From positions 28,981,501 through 29,045,500 of the forward strand of contig NC_079878.1 of assembly GCF_029227915.1 (NCBI RefSeq): a stretch of DNA of 64,000 nucleotides, in the 5' to 3' direction. Under the pieces are notes generated by a model. The model had not been told where the DNA came from, ran no database searches, and was given only the letters and a program-made list of their open reading frames with translations. Origin of the DNA: Hydractinia symbiolongicarpus. Lineage: Eukaryota; Cnidaria; Hydrozoa; Anthoathecata; Hydractiniidae. Below, piece after piece: positions 48,540 through 61,815 of this stretch; positions within the stretch are counted from its first letter, which is position 1; every line of letters begins with the position of its first letter. A program made the position numbers and the translations under genes.

Positions 48540-51384
48540 ACAAGTCTCATGCGTTTTAGTGGTGAAAAGATAATTTAAAAAATCGTTCTGGAAATGAGTT
48601 TACTCACAGGGTACTTTCTTTGTATGTACTCGACTATACGGGCCAAGCACGGGATTTACGGGAAATCGCGGGTTTTTGTTTGCCGGCGATTAAACTCCTT
48701 ATATTCAGCGTCTCATCAAAAATGAAACCATTTTAGAAAACTACAGGTCTCATGCGTTTTAGTGGTGAAAAAATAATTTAAAAAATCGTTCGGGAAATGA
48801 GTTTACTCACAGGGTACTTTCTTTGTATACATTGGACTATACGGGCCAAGCCCGGGATTTACGGGAAATCGAGGGTTTTCGTTTGCCGGCAATTAAACTT
48901 CTTTTATTAAGCGTCTCATCAAAAATGAAAACATTCCTAAAAACTACAAGTCTCATGCGTTTTAGTGGTAAAAAAATAATTTAAAAAATCGTTTGGGAAA
49001 TGAGTTTACTCCCTAGGTACTTTCTTTGTATACTTTTGACTATACGGGCCAAGTCCGGGATTTACGGGAAATCGCGGGTTTTCGTTTGCCGGCAATTAAA
49101 CTTCTTTTATTCAGCGTCTCATCAAAAATGAAAACATTTTTGAAAACTACAAGTCTCATGCGTTTTAGTGGTGAAAAGATAATTTAAAAAATCGTTCGGG
49201 AAATGAGTTTACTCACAGGGTACTTTCTTTGTATACATTCGACTATACGGGCCAAGCCCGGGATTTACGGGAATTCGCGGGTTTTCGTTTGCCGGCGATT
49301 AAACTTCTTTTATTCAGAGTCTCATCAAAAATGAAAACATTTTTGAAAACTACAAGTCTCATGCGTTTTAGTGGTGAAAAGATAATTTAAAAAATCGTTC
49401 TGTAAATGAGTTTACTCACAGGGTACTTTCTTTGTATGTAATCGACTATACGGATCAAGCACGGGATTTACGGGAAATCGCGGGTTTTGGTTTGCCGGCG
49501 ATTAAACATCTTTTATTCAGCGTCTTATCAAAAATGAAAACATTTTTGAAAACTACAAGTCTCATGCGTTTTAGTGGTGAAAAGATAATTTAAAAAATCG
49601 TTCTGGAAATGAGTTTACTCACAGGGTACTTTCTTTGTATGTACTCGACTATACGGGCCAAGCACGGGATTTACGGGAAATCGCGGGTTTTTTGTGTGCC
49701 GGCGATTAAACTTCTTATATTCAGCGTCTCATCAAAAATGAAACCATTTTTGAAAATTACAAGTCTCATGCGTTTTAGTGGTGAAAAAATAATTTAAAAA
49801 ATCGTTCGGGAAATGAGTTTACTCACAGGGTACTTTCTTTGTATACATTGGACTATACGGGCCAAGCCCGGGATTTACGGGAAATCGCGGGTTTTCGTTT
49901 GCCGGCGATTAAACTTCTTTCATTAAGCGTCTCATCAAAAATGAAAACATTCCTGAAAACTACAAGTCTCATGCGTTTTAGTGGTGAAAAAATAATTTAA
50001 AAAATCGTTCGGGAAATGAGTTTACTCCCTGGGTACTTTCTTTGTATACTTTTGACTAAACGGGCCAAGTCCGGGATTTACGGGAAATCGCGGGTTTTCG
50101 TTTGCCGGCGATTAAACATCTTTTATTCAGCGTTTCATCAAAAATGAAAACATTTTTGAAAACTACAAGTCTCATGCGTTTTAGTGGTGAAAAAATAGAT
50201 TAAAAAATCGTTCTGGAAATGAGTTTACTCACAGGGTACTTTCTTTGTATGTACTCGACTATACGGGCCAAGCACAGGATTTACGGGAAATCGCGGGTTT
50301 TTGTTTGCCGGCGATTAAACTTCTTATATTCAGCGTCTCATCAAAAATGAAAACATTTTTGAAAACTACAAGTCTCATGCGTTTTAGTGGTGAAAAAATA
50401 ATTTAAAAAATCGTTCGGGAAATGAGTTTACTCACAGGGTACTTTCTTTGTATACATTCGACTATACGGGCCAAGCCCGGGATTTACGGGAAATCGCGGG
50501 TTTTTGTTTGCCGGCGATTAAACTTCCTTCATTAAGCGTCTCATCAAAAATGAAAACATTCCTGAAAACTAAAAGTCTCATGCGATTTAGTGGTGAAAAA
50601 ATAATTTAAAAAATCGTTCGGGAAATGAGTTTACTCCCTGGGTACTTTCTTTGTATACTTTTGACTATACGGGCCGAGTCCGGCATTTACGGGAAATCGC
50701 GGGTTTTGGTTTTCCGGCGATTAAACATCTTTTATTCAGCGTCTTATCAAAAATGAAAACATTTTTGAAAACTACAAGTCTCATGCGTTTTAGTGGTGAA
50801 AAGATAATTTAAAAAATCGTTCGAGAAATGAGTTTACTCACAGGGTACTTTCTTTGTATACATTCGACTATACGGGCCAAGCTCGGGATTTACGGGAAAT
50901 CGCGGGTTTTCGTTTGCCGGCGATTAAACTTCTTTCATTAAGCGTCTCATCAAAAATGAAAACATTCCTGAAAACTACAAGTCTTATGCGTTTTAGTGGT
51001 GAAAAAATAATTTAAAAAATCGTTCGGGAAATGTGTTTGCTTCCTGGGTACTTTCTTTGTATGTACTCGACTATACGGGCCGAGTCCGGTATTTACGGGA
51101 AATCGCGGGTTTTGGTTTGCCGGCGATTAAACATCTTTTATTCAGCGTCTCATCAAAAATGAAAACATTTTCGAAAACTACAAGTCTCATGCGTTTTAGT
51201 GGTGAAAAGATAATTTAAAAAATCGTTCGGGAAATGAGTTTACTCACAGGGTACTTTCTTTGTATACATTCGACTATACGGGCCAAGCCCGGGATTTACG
51301 GGAATTCGCGGGTTTTCGTTTGCCAGCGATTAAACTTCTATTATTCAGAGTCTCATCAAAAATGAAAACATTTTTGAAAACTAC
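48540..51384 (+). repeat. Fourteen-monomer HOR, copy 1 (about 2,843 bp)
   Basis: Matches 51,385-54,430. AAACTCCTTATATTC lies at 48,692 and 51,535 (offset 2,843), but markers after about 49.2 kb are offset by 3,046: GTATGTAATCGAC (49,435 and 52,481), GGTTTTTTGTGTGCC (near 49,688 and 52,735), GACTAAACGGGCC (50,054 and 53,100) and GGTTTTCCGGCG (near 50,708 and 53,753). The change of 203 bp means copy 1 lacks exactly one monomer, near 49,090. Confidence 0.82.
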
Positions 51385-54300
51385 AAGTCTCATGCGTTTT
51401 AGTGGTGAAAAGATAATTTAAAAAATCGTTCTGGAAATGAGTTTACTCACAGGGTACTTTCTTTGTATGTACTCGACTATACGGGCCAAGCACGGGATTT
51501 ACGGGAAATCGCGGGTTTTTGTTTGCCGGCGATTAAACTCCTTATATTCAGCGTCTCATCAAAAATGAAACCATTTTAGAAAACTACAGGTCTCATGCGT
51601 TTTAGTGGTGAAAAAATAATTTAAAAAATCGTTCGGGAAATGAGTTTACTCACAGGGTACTTTCTTTGTATACATTGGACTATACGGGCCAAGCCCGGGA
51701 TTTACGGGAAATCGAGGGTTTTCGTTTGCCGGCGATTAAACTTCTTTTATTAAGCGTCTCATCAAAAATGAAAACATTCCTGAAAACTACAAGTCTCATG
51801 CGTTTTAGTGGTAAAAAAATAATTTAAAAAATCGTTTGGGAAATGAGTTTACTCCCTAGGTACTTTCTTTGTATACTTTTGACTATACGGGCCAAGTCCG
51901 GGATTTACGGGAAATCGCGGGTTTTCGTTTGCCGGCGATTAAACATCTTTTATTCAGCGTCTCATCAAAAATGAAAACATTTTTGAAAACTACAAGTCTC
52001 ATGCGTTTTAGTGGTGAAAAAATAATTTAAAAAATCGTTCGGGAAATGAGTTTACTCCTTGGGTACTTTCTTTGTATACTTTTGACTATACGGGCCGAGT
52101 CCGGGATTTACGGGAAATCGCGGGTTTTCGTTTGCCGGCGATTAAACATCTTTTATTCAGCGTCTCATCAAAAATGAAAACATTTTTGAAAACTACAAGT
52201 CTCATGCGTTTTAGTGGTGAAAAGATAATTTAAAAAATCGTTCGGGAAATGAGTTTACTCACAGGGTACTTTCTTTGTATACATTCGACTATACGGGCCA
52301 AGCCCGGGATTTACGGGAATTCGCGGGTTTTCGTTTGCCGGCGATTAAACTTCTTTTATTCAGAGTCTCATCAAAAATGAAAACATTTTTGAAAACTACA
52401 AGTCTCATGCGTTTTAGTGGTGAAAAGATAATTTAAAAAATCGTTCTGTAAATGAGTTTACTCACAGGGTACTTTCTTTGTATGTAATCGACTATACGGA
52501 TCAAGCACGGGATTTACGGGAAATCGCGGGTTTTGGTTTGCCGGCGATTAAACATCTTTTATTCAGCGTCTTAACAAAAATGAAAACATTTTTGAAAACT
52601 ACAAGTCTCATGCGTTTTAGTGGTGAAAAGATAATTTAAAAAATCGTTCTGGAAATGAGTTTACTCACAGGGTACTTTCTTTGTATGTACTCGACTATAC
52701 GGGCCAAGCACGGGATTTACGGGAAATCGCGGGTTTTTTGTGTGCCGGCGATTAAACTTCTTATATTCAGCGTCTCATCAAAAATGAAACCATTTTTGAA
52801 AATTACAAGTCTCATGCGTTTTAGTGGTGAAAAAATAATTTAAAAAATCGTTCGGGAAATGAGTTTACTCACAGGGTACTTTCTTTGTATACATTGGACT
52901 ATACGGGCCAAGCCCGGGATTTACGGGAAATCGCGGGTTTTTGTTTGCCGGCGATTAAACTTCTTTCATTAAGCGTCTCATCAAAAATGAAAACATTCCT
53001 GAAAACTACAAGTCTCATGCGTTTTAGTGGTGAAAAAATAATTTAAAAAATCGTTCGGGAAATGAGTTTACTCCCTGGGTACTTTCTTTGTATACTTTTG
53101 ACTAAACGGGCCAAGTCCGGGATTTACGGGAAATCGCGGGTTTTCGTTTGCCGGCGATTAAACATCTTTTATTCAGCGTCTCATCAAAAATGAAAACATT
53201 TTTGAAAACTACAAGTCTCATGCGTTTTAGTGGTGAAAAAATAGATTAAAAAATCGTTCTGGAAATGAGTTTACTCACAGGGTACTTTCTTTGTATGTAC
53301 TCGACTATACGGGCCAAGCACAGGATTTACGGGAAATCGCGGGTTTTTGTTTGCCGGCGATTAAACTTCTTATATTCAGCGTCTCATCAAAAATGAAAAC
53401 ATTTTTGAAAACTACAAGTCTCATGCGTTTTAGTGGTGAAAAAATAATTTAAAAAATCGTTCGGGAAATGAGTTTACTCACAGGGTACTTTCTTTGTATA
53501 CATTCGACTATACGGGCCAAGCCCGGGATTTACGGGAAATCGCGGGTTTTCGTTTGCCGGCGATTAAACTTCCTTCATTAAGCGTCTCATCAAAAATGAA
53601 AACATTCCTGAAAACTACAAGTCTCATGCGATTTAGTGGTGAAAAAATAATTTAAAAAATCGTTCGGGAAATGAGTTTACTCCCTGGGTACTTTCTTTGT
53701 ATACTTTTGACTATACGGGCCGAGTCCGGCATTTACGGGAAATCGCGGGTTTTGGTTTTCCGGCGATTAAACATCTTTTATTCAGCGTCTTATCAAAAAT
53801 GAAAACATTTTTGAAAACTACAAGTCTCATGCGTTTTAGTGGTGAAAAGATAATTTAAAAAATCGTTCGAGAAATGAGTTTACTCACAGGGTACTTTCTT
53901 TGTATACATTCGACTATACGGGCCAAGCTCGGGATTTACGGGAAATCGCGGGTTTTCGTTTGCCGGCGATTAAACTTCTTTCATTAAGCGTCTCATCAAA
54001 AATGAAAACATTCCTGAAAACTACAAGTCTTATGCGTTTTAGTGGTGAAAAAATAATTTAAAAAATCGTTCGGGAAATGTGTTTGCTTCCTGGGTACTTT
54101 CTTTGTATGTACTCGACTATACGGGCCGAGTCCGGTATTTACGGGAAATCGCGGGTTTTGGTTTGCCGGCGATTAAACATCTTTTATTCAGCGTCTTATC
54201 AAAAATGAAAACATTTTTGAAAACTACAAGTCTCATGCGTTTTAGTGGTGAAAAGATAATTTAAAAAATCGTTCGGGAAATGAGTTTACTCACAGGGTAC

Positions 54301-54430
54301 TTTCTTTGTATACATTCGACTATACGGGCCAAGCCCGGGATTTACGGGAATTCGCGGGTTTTCGTTTGCCAGCGATTAAACTTCTATTATTCAGAGTCTC
54401 ATCAAAAATGAAAACATTTTTGAAAACTAC
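51385..54430 (+). repeat. Fifteen-monomer HOR, copy 2 (3,046 bp)
   Basis: Full-length version of the preceding unit: 15 monomers plus one extra T in the GGTTTTTTGTGTGCC monomer. It retains the CTCCTTGGG monomer (near 52,056) that copy 1 lacks. It ends at the GCCAGCGATTAAACTTCTATT monomer (near 54,368), after which GGAAAGGAG (54,480) replaces GGAAATGAG and the match to the next unit changes. Confidence 0.8.
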
Positions 54431-57400
54431 AAGTCTCATGCGTTTTAGTGGTGAAAAGATAATTTAAAAAATCGTTCTGGAAAGGAGTTTACTCACAGGG
54501 TACTTTCTTTGTATGTACTCGACTATACGGGCCAAGCACGGGATTTACGGGAAATCGCGGGTTTTGGTTTGCCGGCGATTAAACATCTTTTATTCAGCGT
54601 CTTATCAAAAATGAAAACATTTTTGAAAACTACAAGTCTCGTGCGTTTTAGTGGTGAAAAGATAATTTAAAAAATCGTTCTGGAAATGAGTTTACTCACA
54701 GGGTACTTTCTTTGTATGTACTCGACTATACGGGCCAAGCACGGGATTTACGGGAAATCGCGGGTTTTTGTTTGCCGGCGATTAAACTTCTTATATTCAG
54801 CGTCTCATTAAAAATGAAACCATTTTTGAAAACTACAAGTCTCATGCGTTTTAGTGGTGAAAAAATAATTTAAAAAATCGTTCGGGAAATGAGTTTACTC
54901 ACAGGGTACTTTCTTTGTATACATTGGACTATACGGGCCAAGCCCGGTATTTACGGGAAATCGCGGGTTTTCGTTTGCCGGCGATTAAACCTCTTTTATT
55001 AAGCGTCTCATCAAAAATGAAAACATTCCTGAAAACTACAAGTCTCATGCGTTTTAGTGATGAAAAAATAATTTAAAAAATCGTTCGCAAAATGAGTTTA
55101 CTCCCTGGGTACTTTCTTTGTATACTTTTGACTATACGGGCCAAGTCCGGGATTTACGGGAAATCGCGGGTTTTCGTTTGCCGGCGATTAAACATCTTTT
55201 ATTCAGCGTCTCATCAAAAATGAAAACATTTTTGAAAACTACAAGTCTCATGCGTTTTAGTGGTGAAAAAATAGATTAAAAAATCGTTCTGGAAATGAGT
55301 TTACTCACAGGGTACTTTCTTTGTATGTACTCGACTATACGGGCCAAGCACAGGATTTACGGGAAATCGCGGGTTTTTGTTTGCCGGCGATTAAACTTCT
55401 TATATTCAGCGTCTCATCAAAAATGAAAACATTTTTGAAAACTACAAGTCTCATGCGTTTTAGTGGTGAAAAAATAATTTAAAAAATCGTTCGGGAAATG
55501 AGTTTACTCACAGGGTACTTTCTTTGTATACATTCGACTATACGGGCCAAGCCCGGGATTTACGGGAAATCGCGGGTTTTCGTTTGCCGGCGATTAAACT
55601 TCCTTCATTAAGCGTCTCATCAAAAATGAAAACATTCCTGAAAACTACAAGTCTCATGCGTTTTAGTGGTGAAAAAATAATTTAAAAAATCGTTCGGGAA
55701 ATGAGTTTACTCCCTGGGTACTTTCTTTGTATACTTTTGACTATACGGGCCGAGTCCGGTATTTACGGGAAATCGCGGGTTTTGGTTTTCCGGCGATTAA
55801 ACATCTTTTATTCAGCGTCTTATCAAAAATGAAAACATTTTTGAAAACTACAAGTCTCATGCGTTTTAGTGGTGAAAAGATAATTTAAAAAATCGTTCGA
55901 GAAATGAGTTTACTCACAGGGTACTTTCTTTGTATACATTCGACTATACGGGCCAAGCTCGGGATTTACGGGAAATCGCGGGTTTTCGTTTGCCGGCGAT
56001 TAAACTTCTTTCATTAAGCGTCTCATCAAAAATGAAAACATTGCTGAAAACTACAAGTCTTATGCGTTTTAGTGGTGAAAAAATAATTTAAAAAATCGTT
56101 CGGGAAATGTGTTTGCTTCCTGGGTACTTTCTTTGTATGTACTCGACTATACGGGCCGAGTCCGGTATTTACGGGAAATCGCGGGTTTTGGTTTGCCGGC
56201 GATTAAACATCTTTTATTCAGCGTCTTATCAAAAATGAAAACATTTTTGAAAACTACAAGTCTCATGCGTTTTAGTGGTGAAAAGATAATTTAAAAAATC
56301 GTTCGGGAAATGAGTTTACTCACAGGGTACTTTCTTTGTATACATTCGACTATACGGGCCAAGCCCGGGATATACGGGAATTCGCGGGTTTTCGTTTGCC
56401 AGCGATTAAACTTCTATTATTCAGAGTCTCATCAAAAATGAAAACATTTTTGAAAACTACAAGTCTCATGCGTTTTAGTGGTGAAAAGATAATTTAAAAA
56501 ATCGTTCTGGAAAGGAGTTTACTCACAGGGTACTTTCTTTGTATGTACTCGACTATACGGGCCAAGCACGGGATTTACGGGAAATCGCGGGTTTTGGTTT
56601 GCCGGCGATTAAACATCTTTTATTCAGCGTCTTATCAAAAATGAAAACATTTTTGAAAACTACAAGTCTCATGCGTTTTAGTGGTGAAAAGATAATTTAA
56701 AAAATCGTTCTGGAAATGAGTTTACTCACAGGGTACTTTCTTTGTATGTACTCGACTATACGGGCCAAGCACGGGATTTACGGGAAATCGCGGGTTTTTG
56801 TTTGCCGGCGATTAAACTTCTTATATTCAGCGTCTCATTAAAAATGAAACCATTTTTGAAAACTACAAGTCTCATGCGTTTTAGTGGTGAAAAAATAATT
56901 TAAAAAATCGTTCGGGAAATGAGTTTACTCACAGGGTACTTTCTTTGTATACATTGGACTATACGGGCCAAGCCCGGTATTTACGGGAAATCGCGGGTTT
57001 TCGTTTGCCGGCGATTAAACTTCTTTTATTAAGCGTCTCATCAAAAATGAAAACATTCCTGAAAACTACAAGTCTCATGCGTTTTAGTGATGAAAAAATA
57101 ATTTAAAAAATCGTTCGCGAAATGAGTTTACTCCCTGGGTACTTTCTTTGTATACTTTTGACTATACGGGCCAAGTCCGGGATTTACGGGAAATCGCGGG
57201 TTTTCGTTTGCCGGCGATTAAACATCTTTTATTCAGCGTCTCATCAAAAATGAAAACATTTTTGAAAACTACAAGTCTCATGCGTTTTATTGGTGAAAAA
57301 ATAGATTAAAAAATCGTTCTGGAAATGAGTTTACTCACAGGGTACTTTCTTTGTATGTACTCGACTATACGGGCCAAGCACAGGATTTACGGGAAATCGC

Positions 57401-57759
57401 GGGTTTTTGTTTGCCGGCGATTAAACTTCTTATATTCAGCGTCTCATCAAAAATGAAAACATTTTTGAAAACTACAAGTCTCATGCGTTTTAGTGGTGAA
57501 AAAATAATTTAAAAAATCGTTCGGGAAATGAGTTTACTCACAGGGTACTTTCTTTGTATACATTCGACTATACGGGCCAAGCCCGGGATTTACGGGAAAT
57601 CGCGGGTTTTCGTTTGCCGGCGATTAAACTTCCTTCATTAAGCATCTCATCAAAAATGAAAACATTCCTGAAAACTACAAGTCTCATGCGTTTTAGTGGT
57701 GAAAAAATAATTTAAAAAATCGTTCGGGAAATGAGTTTACTCCCTGGGTACTTTCTTTG
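54431..57759 (+). repeat. Ten-monomer HOR (2,030 bp), about 1.6 copies
   Basis: Markers repeat at exactly 2,030 bp: GGAAAGGAG (54,480 and 56,510), CTCATTAAAAATGAAACC (near 54,804 and 56,834), CCCGGTATTT (54,944 and 56,974), TTAGTGATGAAAAAATAAT (near 55,054 and 57,084), and CTTCCTTCATTAAGC (near 55,599 and 57,629). Only single-base differences were seen, such as GTCTCGTGCG against GTCTCATGCG. The 2,030 bp match can be followed back into the previous block to about 53 kb, so the units overlap. It ends near 57,760, where GTGTAC replaces GTATAC. Confidence 0.82.
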
Positions 57760-59787
57760 TGTACTTTTGACTATACGGGCCGAGTCCGGGATTTACGGAA
57801 ATCGCGGGTTTTCCTTTGCCGGCGATTAAACATCTTTTATTCAGCGTCTCATCAAAAAGGAAAAGATTTTTGAAAACTACAAGTCTCATGCGTTTTAGTG
57901 GTGAAAAAATAATTTAAAAAATCGTTCGGGAAATGAGTTTACTCCCTGGGTACTTTCTTTGTATACTTTTGACTATACGGGCCGAGTCCGGCATTTACGG
58001 GAAATCGCGGGTTTTGGTTTGCCGGCGATTAAACATCTTTTATTCAGCGTCTTATCAAAAATGAAAACATTTTTGAAAACTACTAGTCTCATGCGTTTTA
58101 GTGGTGAAAAGATAATTTAAAAAATCGTTCTGGAAATGAGTTTACTCACAGGGTACTTTCTTTGTATGTACTCGACTATACGGGCCGAGTCCGGTATTTA
58201 CGGGAAATCGCGGGTTTTGGTTTGCCGGCGATTAAACTTCTTTTATTCAGAGTCTCATCAAAAATGAAAACATTTTTAAAAACTACAAGTCTCATGCGTT
58301 TTAGTGGTGAAAAGATAATTTAAAAAATCGTTCTGGAAATGAGTTTACTCACAGGGTACTTTCTTTGTATGTACTCGACTATACGGGCCAAGCACGGGAT
58401 TTACGGGAAATCGCGGGTTTTTGTTTGCCGGCGATTAAACTTCTTATATTCAGCGTCTCATTAAAAATGAAACCATTTTTGAAAACTACAAGTCTCATGC
58501 GTTTCAGTGGTGAAAAAATAATTTAAAAAATCGTTCGGGAAATGAGTTTACTCACAGGGTACTTTCTTTGTATGTACTTGACTATACGGGCCAAGCACAG
58601 GATTTACGGGAAATCGCGGGTTTTTGTTTGCCGGCGATTAAACTTCTTATATTCAGCGTCTCATCAAAAATGAAAACATTTTTGAAAACTACAAGTCTCA
58701 TGCGTTTTAGTGGTGAAAAAATAATTTAAAAAATCGTTCGGGAAATGAGTTTACTCACAGGGTACTTTCTTTGTATACATTCGACTATACGGGCCAAGCC
58801 CGGGATTTACGGGAAATCGCGGGTTTTCGTTTGCCGGCGATTAAACTTCCTTCATTAAGCGTCTCATCAAAAATGAAAACATTCCTGAAAACTACAAGTC
58901 TCATGCGTTTTAGTGGTTAAAAAATAATTTAAAAAATCGTTCGGGAAATGAGTTTACTCCCTGGGTACTTTCTTTGTGTACTTTTGACTATACGGGCCGA
59001 GTCCGGGATTTACGGAAATCGCGGGTTTTCCTTTGCCGGCGATTAAACATCTTTTATTCAGCGTCTCATCAAAAATGAAAACATTTTTGAAAACTACAAG
59101 TCTCATGCGTTTTAGTGGCGAAAAAATAATTTAAAAAATCGTTCTGGAAATGAGTTTACTCCCTGGGTACTTTCTTTGTATACTTTTGACTATACGGGCC
59201 GAGTCCGGTATTTACGGGAAATCGCGGGTTTTTGTTTGCCGGCGATTAAACATCTTTTATTCAGCGTCTTATCAAAAATGAAAACATTTTTGAAAACTAC
59301 AAGTCTCATGCGTTTTAGTGGTGAAAAAATAATTTAAAAAATCGTTCGGGAAATGAGTTTACTCCCTGGGTACTTTCTTTGTATACTTTTGACTATACGG
59401 GCCGAGTCCGGCATTTACGGGAAATCGCGGGTTTTGGTTTGCCGGCGATTAAACATCTTTTATTCAGCGTCTTATCAAAAATGAAAACATTTTTGAAAAC
59501 TACTAGTCTCATGCGTTTTAGTGGTGAAAAGATAATTTAAAAAATCGTTCTGGAAATGAGTTTACTCACAGGGTACTTTCTTTGTATGTACTCGACTATA
59601 CGGGCCGAGTCCGGTATTTACGGGAAATCGCGGGTTTTGGTTTGCCGGCGATTAAACTTCTTTTATTCAGAGTCTCATCAAAAATGAAAACATTTTTAAA
59701 AACTACAAGTCTCATGCGTTTTAGTGGTGAAAAAATAATTTAAAAAATCGTTCGGGAAATGAGTTTACTCCCTGGGTACTTTCTTTG
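57760..59787 (+). repeat. Ten-monomer HOR, copy 1 (2,028 bp)
   Basis: Monomer order can be written a-b-c-d-e-f-g-h-b-c. Here a and g carry TTCCTTTGCC and lack one base (ATTTACGGAAATCG), b has CTACTAGTCTC, c has CATTTTTAAAAAC with AGAGTCTC, d has GAAACC with GTTTCAGTGG, e has GTACTTGAC, f has ATTCCTG with GTGGTTAAAA, and h has GAGTCCGGTATTT with TTTTTG. The b-c pair occurs twice inside the unit, so b recurs alternately at 1,420 and 608 bp (58,083, 59,503, 60,111, 61,531). The two 202 bp monomers explain 2,028 rather than 2,030. Confidence 0.85.
58664..58685. other. Conserved dyad in the AT-rich half of the monomer (example copy)
   Basis: TCAAAAATG at 58,664-58,672 and CATTTTTGA at 58,677-58,685 are perfect reverse complements (9 bp stem) around an AAAA spacer. 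The dyad is in most monomers of both arms. Subtypes with GAAACC change only the spacer and keep the stem. Subtypes with ATTCCTG, AAATAAAAAC or AACGTTTTT break it. It could be a dimeric protein site, a cruciform or RNA hairpin, or a by-product of A/T-tract sequence. The phased A and T tracts here would also favour intrinsic curvature. Confidence 0.55.
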
Positions 59788-61815
59788 TGTACTTTTGACT
59801 ATACGGGCCGAGTCCGGGATTTACGGAAATCGCGGGTTTTCCTTTGCCGGCGATTAAACATCTTTTATTCAGCGTCTCATCAAAAAGGAAAAGATTTTTG
59901 AAAACTACAAGTCTCATGCGTTTTAGTGGTGAAAAAATAATTTAAAAAATCGTTCGGGAAATGAGTTTACTCCCTGGGTACTTTCTTTGTATACTTTTGA
60001 CTATACGGGCCGAGTCCGGCATTTACGGGAAATCGCGGGTTTTGGTTTGCCGGCGATTAAACATCTTTTATTCAGCGTCTTATCAAAAATGAAAACATTT
60101 TTGAAAACTACTAGTCTCATGCGTTTTAGTGGTGAAAAGATAATTTAAAAAATCGTTCTGGAAATGAGTTTACTCACAGGGTACTTTCTTTGTATGTACT
60201 CGACTATACGGGCCGAGTCCGGTATTTACGGGAAATCGCGGGTTTTGGTTTGCCGGCGATTAAACTTCTTTTATTCAGAGTCTCATCAAAAATGAAAACA
60301 TTTTTAAAAACTACAAGTCTCATGCGTTTTAGTGGTGAAAAGATAATTTAAAAAATCGTTCTGGAAATGAGTTTACTCACAGGGTACTTTCTTTGTATGT
60401 ACTCGACTATACGGGCCAAGCACGGGATTTACGGGAAATCGCGGGTTTTTGTTTGCCGGCGATTAAACTTCTTATATTCAGCGTCTCATTAAAAATGAAA
60501 CCATTTTTGAAAACTACAAGTCTCATGCGTTTCAGTGGTGAAAAAATAATTTAAAAAATCGTTCGGGAAATGAGTTTACTCACAGGGTACTTTCTTTGTA
60601 TGTACTTGACTATACGGGCCAAGCACAGGATTTACGGGAAATCGCGGGTTTTTGTTTGCCGGCGATTAAACTTCTTATATTCAGCGTCTCATCAAAAATG
60701 AAAACATTTTTGAAAACTACAAGTCTCATGCGTTTTAGTGGTGAAAAAATAATTTAAAAAATCGTTCGGGAAATGAGTTTACTCACAGGGTACTTTCTTT
60801 GTATACATTCGACTATACGGGCCAAGCCCGGGATTTACGGGAAATCGCGGGTTTTCGTTTGCCGGCGATTAAACTTCCTTCATTAAGCGTCTCATCAAAA
60901 ATGAAAACATTCCTGAAAACTACAAGTCTCATGCGTTTTAGTGGTTAAAAAATAATTTAAAAAATCGTTCGGGAAATGAGTTTACTCCCTGGGTACTTTC
61001 TTTGTGTACTTTTGACTATACGGGCCGAGTCCGGGATTTACGGAAATCGCGGGTTTTCCTTTGCCGGCGATTAAACATCTTTTATTCAGCGTCTCATCAA
61101 AAATGAAAACATTTTTGAAAACTACAAGTCTCATGCGTTTTAGTGGCGAAAAAATAATTTAAAAAATCGTTCTGGAAATGAGTTTACTCCCTGGGTACTT
61201 TCTTTGTATACTTTTGACTATACGGGCCGAGTCCGGTATTTACGGGAAATCGCGGGTTTTTGTTTGCCGGCGATTAAACATCTTTTATTCAGCGTCTTAT
61301 CAAAAATGAAAACATTTTTGAAAACTACAAGTCTCATGCGTTTTAGTGGTGAAAAAATAATTTAAAAAATCGTTCGGGAAATGAGTTTACTCCCTGGGTA
61401 CTTTCTTTGTATACTTTTGACTATACGGGCCGAGTCCGGCATTTACGGGAAATCGCGGGTTTTGGTTTGCCGGCGATTAAACATCTTTTATTCAGCGTCT
61501 TATCAAAAATGAAAACATTTTTGAAAACTACTAGTCTCATGCGTTTTAGTGGTGAAAAGATAATTTAAAAAATCGTTCTGGAAATGAGTTTACTCACAGG
61601 GTACTTTCTTTGTATGTACTCGACTATACGGGCCGAGTCCGGTATTTACGGGAAATCGCGGGTTTTGGTTTGCCGGCGATTAAACTTCTTTTATTCAGAG
61701 TCTCATCAAAAATGAAAACATTTTTAAAAACTACAAGTCTCATGCGTTTTAGTGGTGAAAAGATAATTTAAAAAATCGTTCTGGAAATGAGTTTACTCAC
61801 AGGGTACTTTCTTTG
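59788..61815 (+). repeat. Ten-monomer HOR, copy 2 (2,028 bp)
   Basis: Tandem copy of the preceding unit. CCTTTGCC lies at 59,842 and 61,059 (57,814 and 59,031 in copy 1), and CTAGTCTC at 60,111 and 61,531 (58,083 and 59,503 in copy 1). The AAAAGGAAAAGATTTTTG variant of monomer a (near 59,883) is also in copy 1 (near 57,855) and nowhere else. Very few differences were seen, so this is among the youngest amplifications in the window. Confidence 0.85.
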
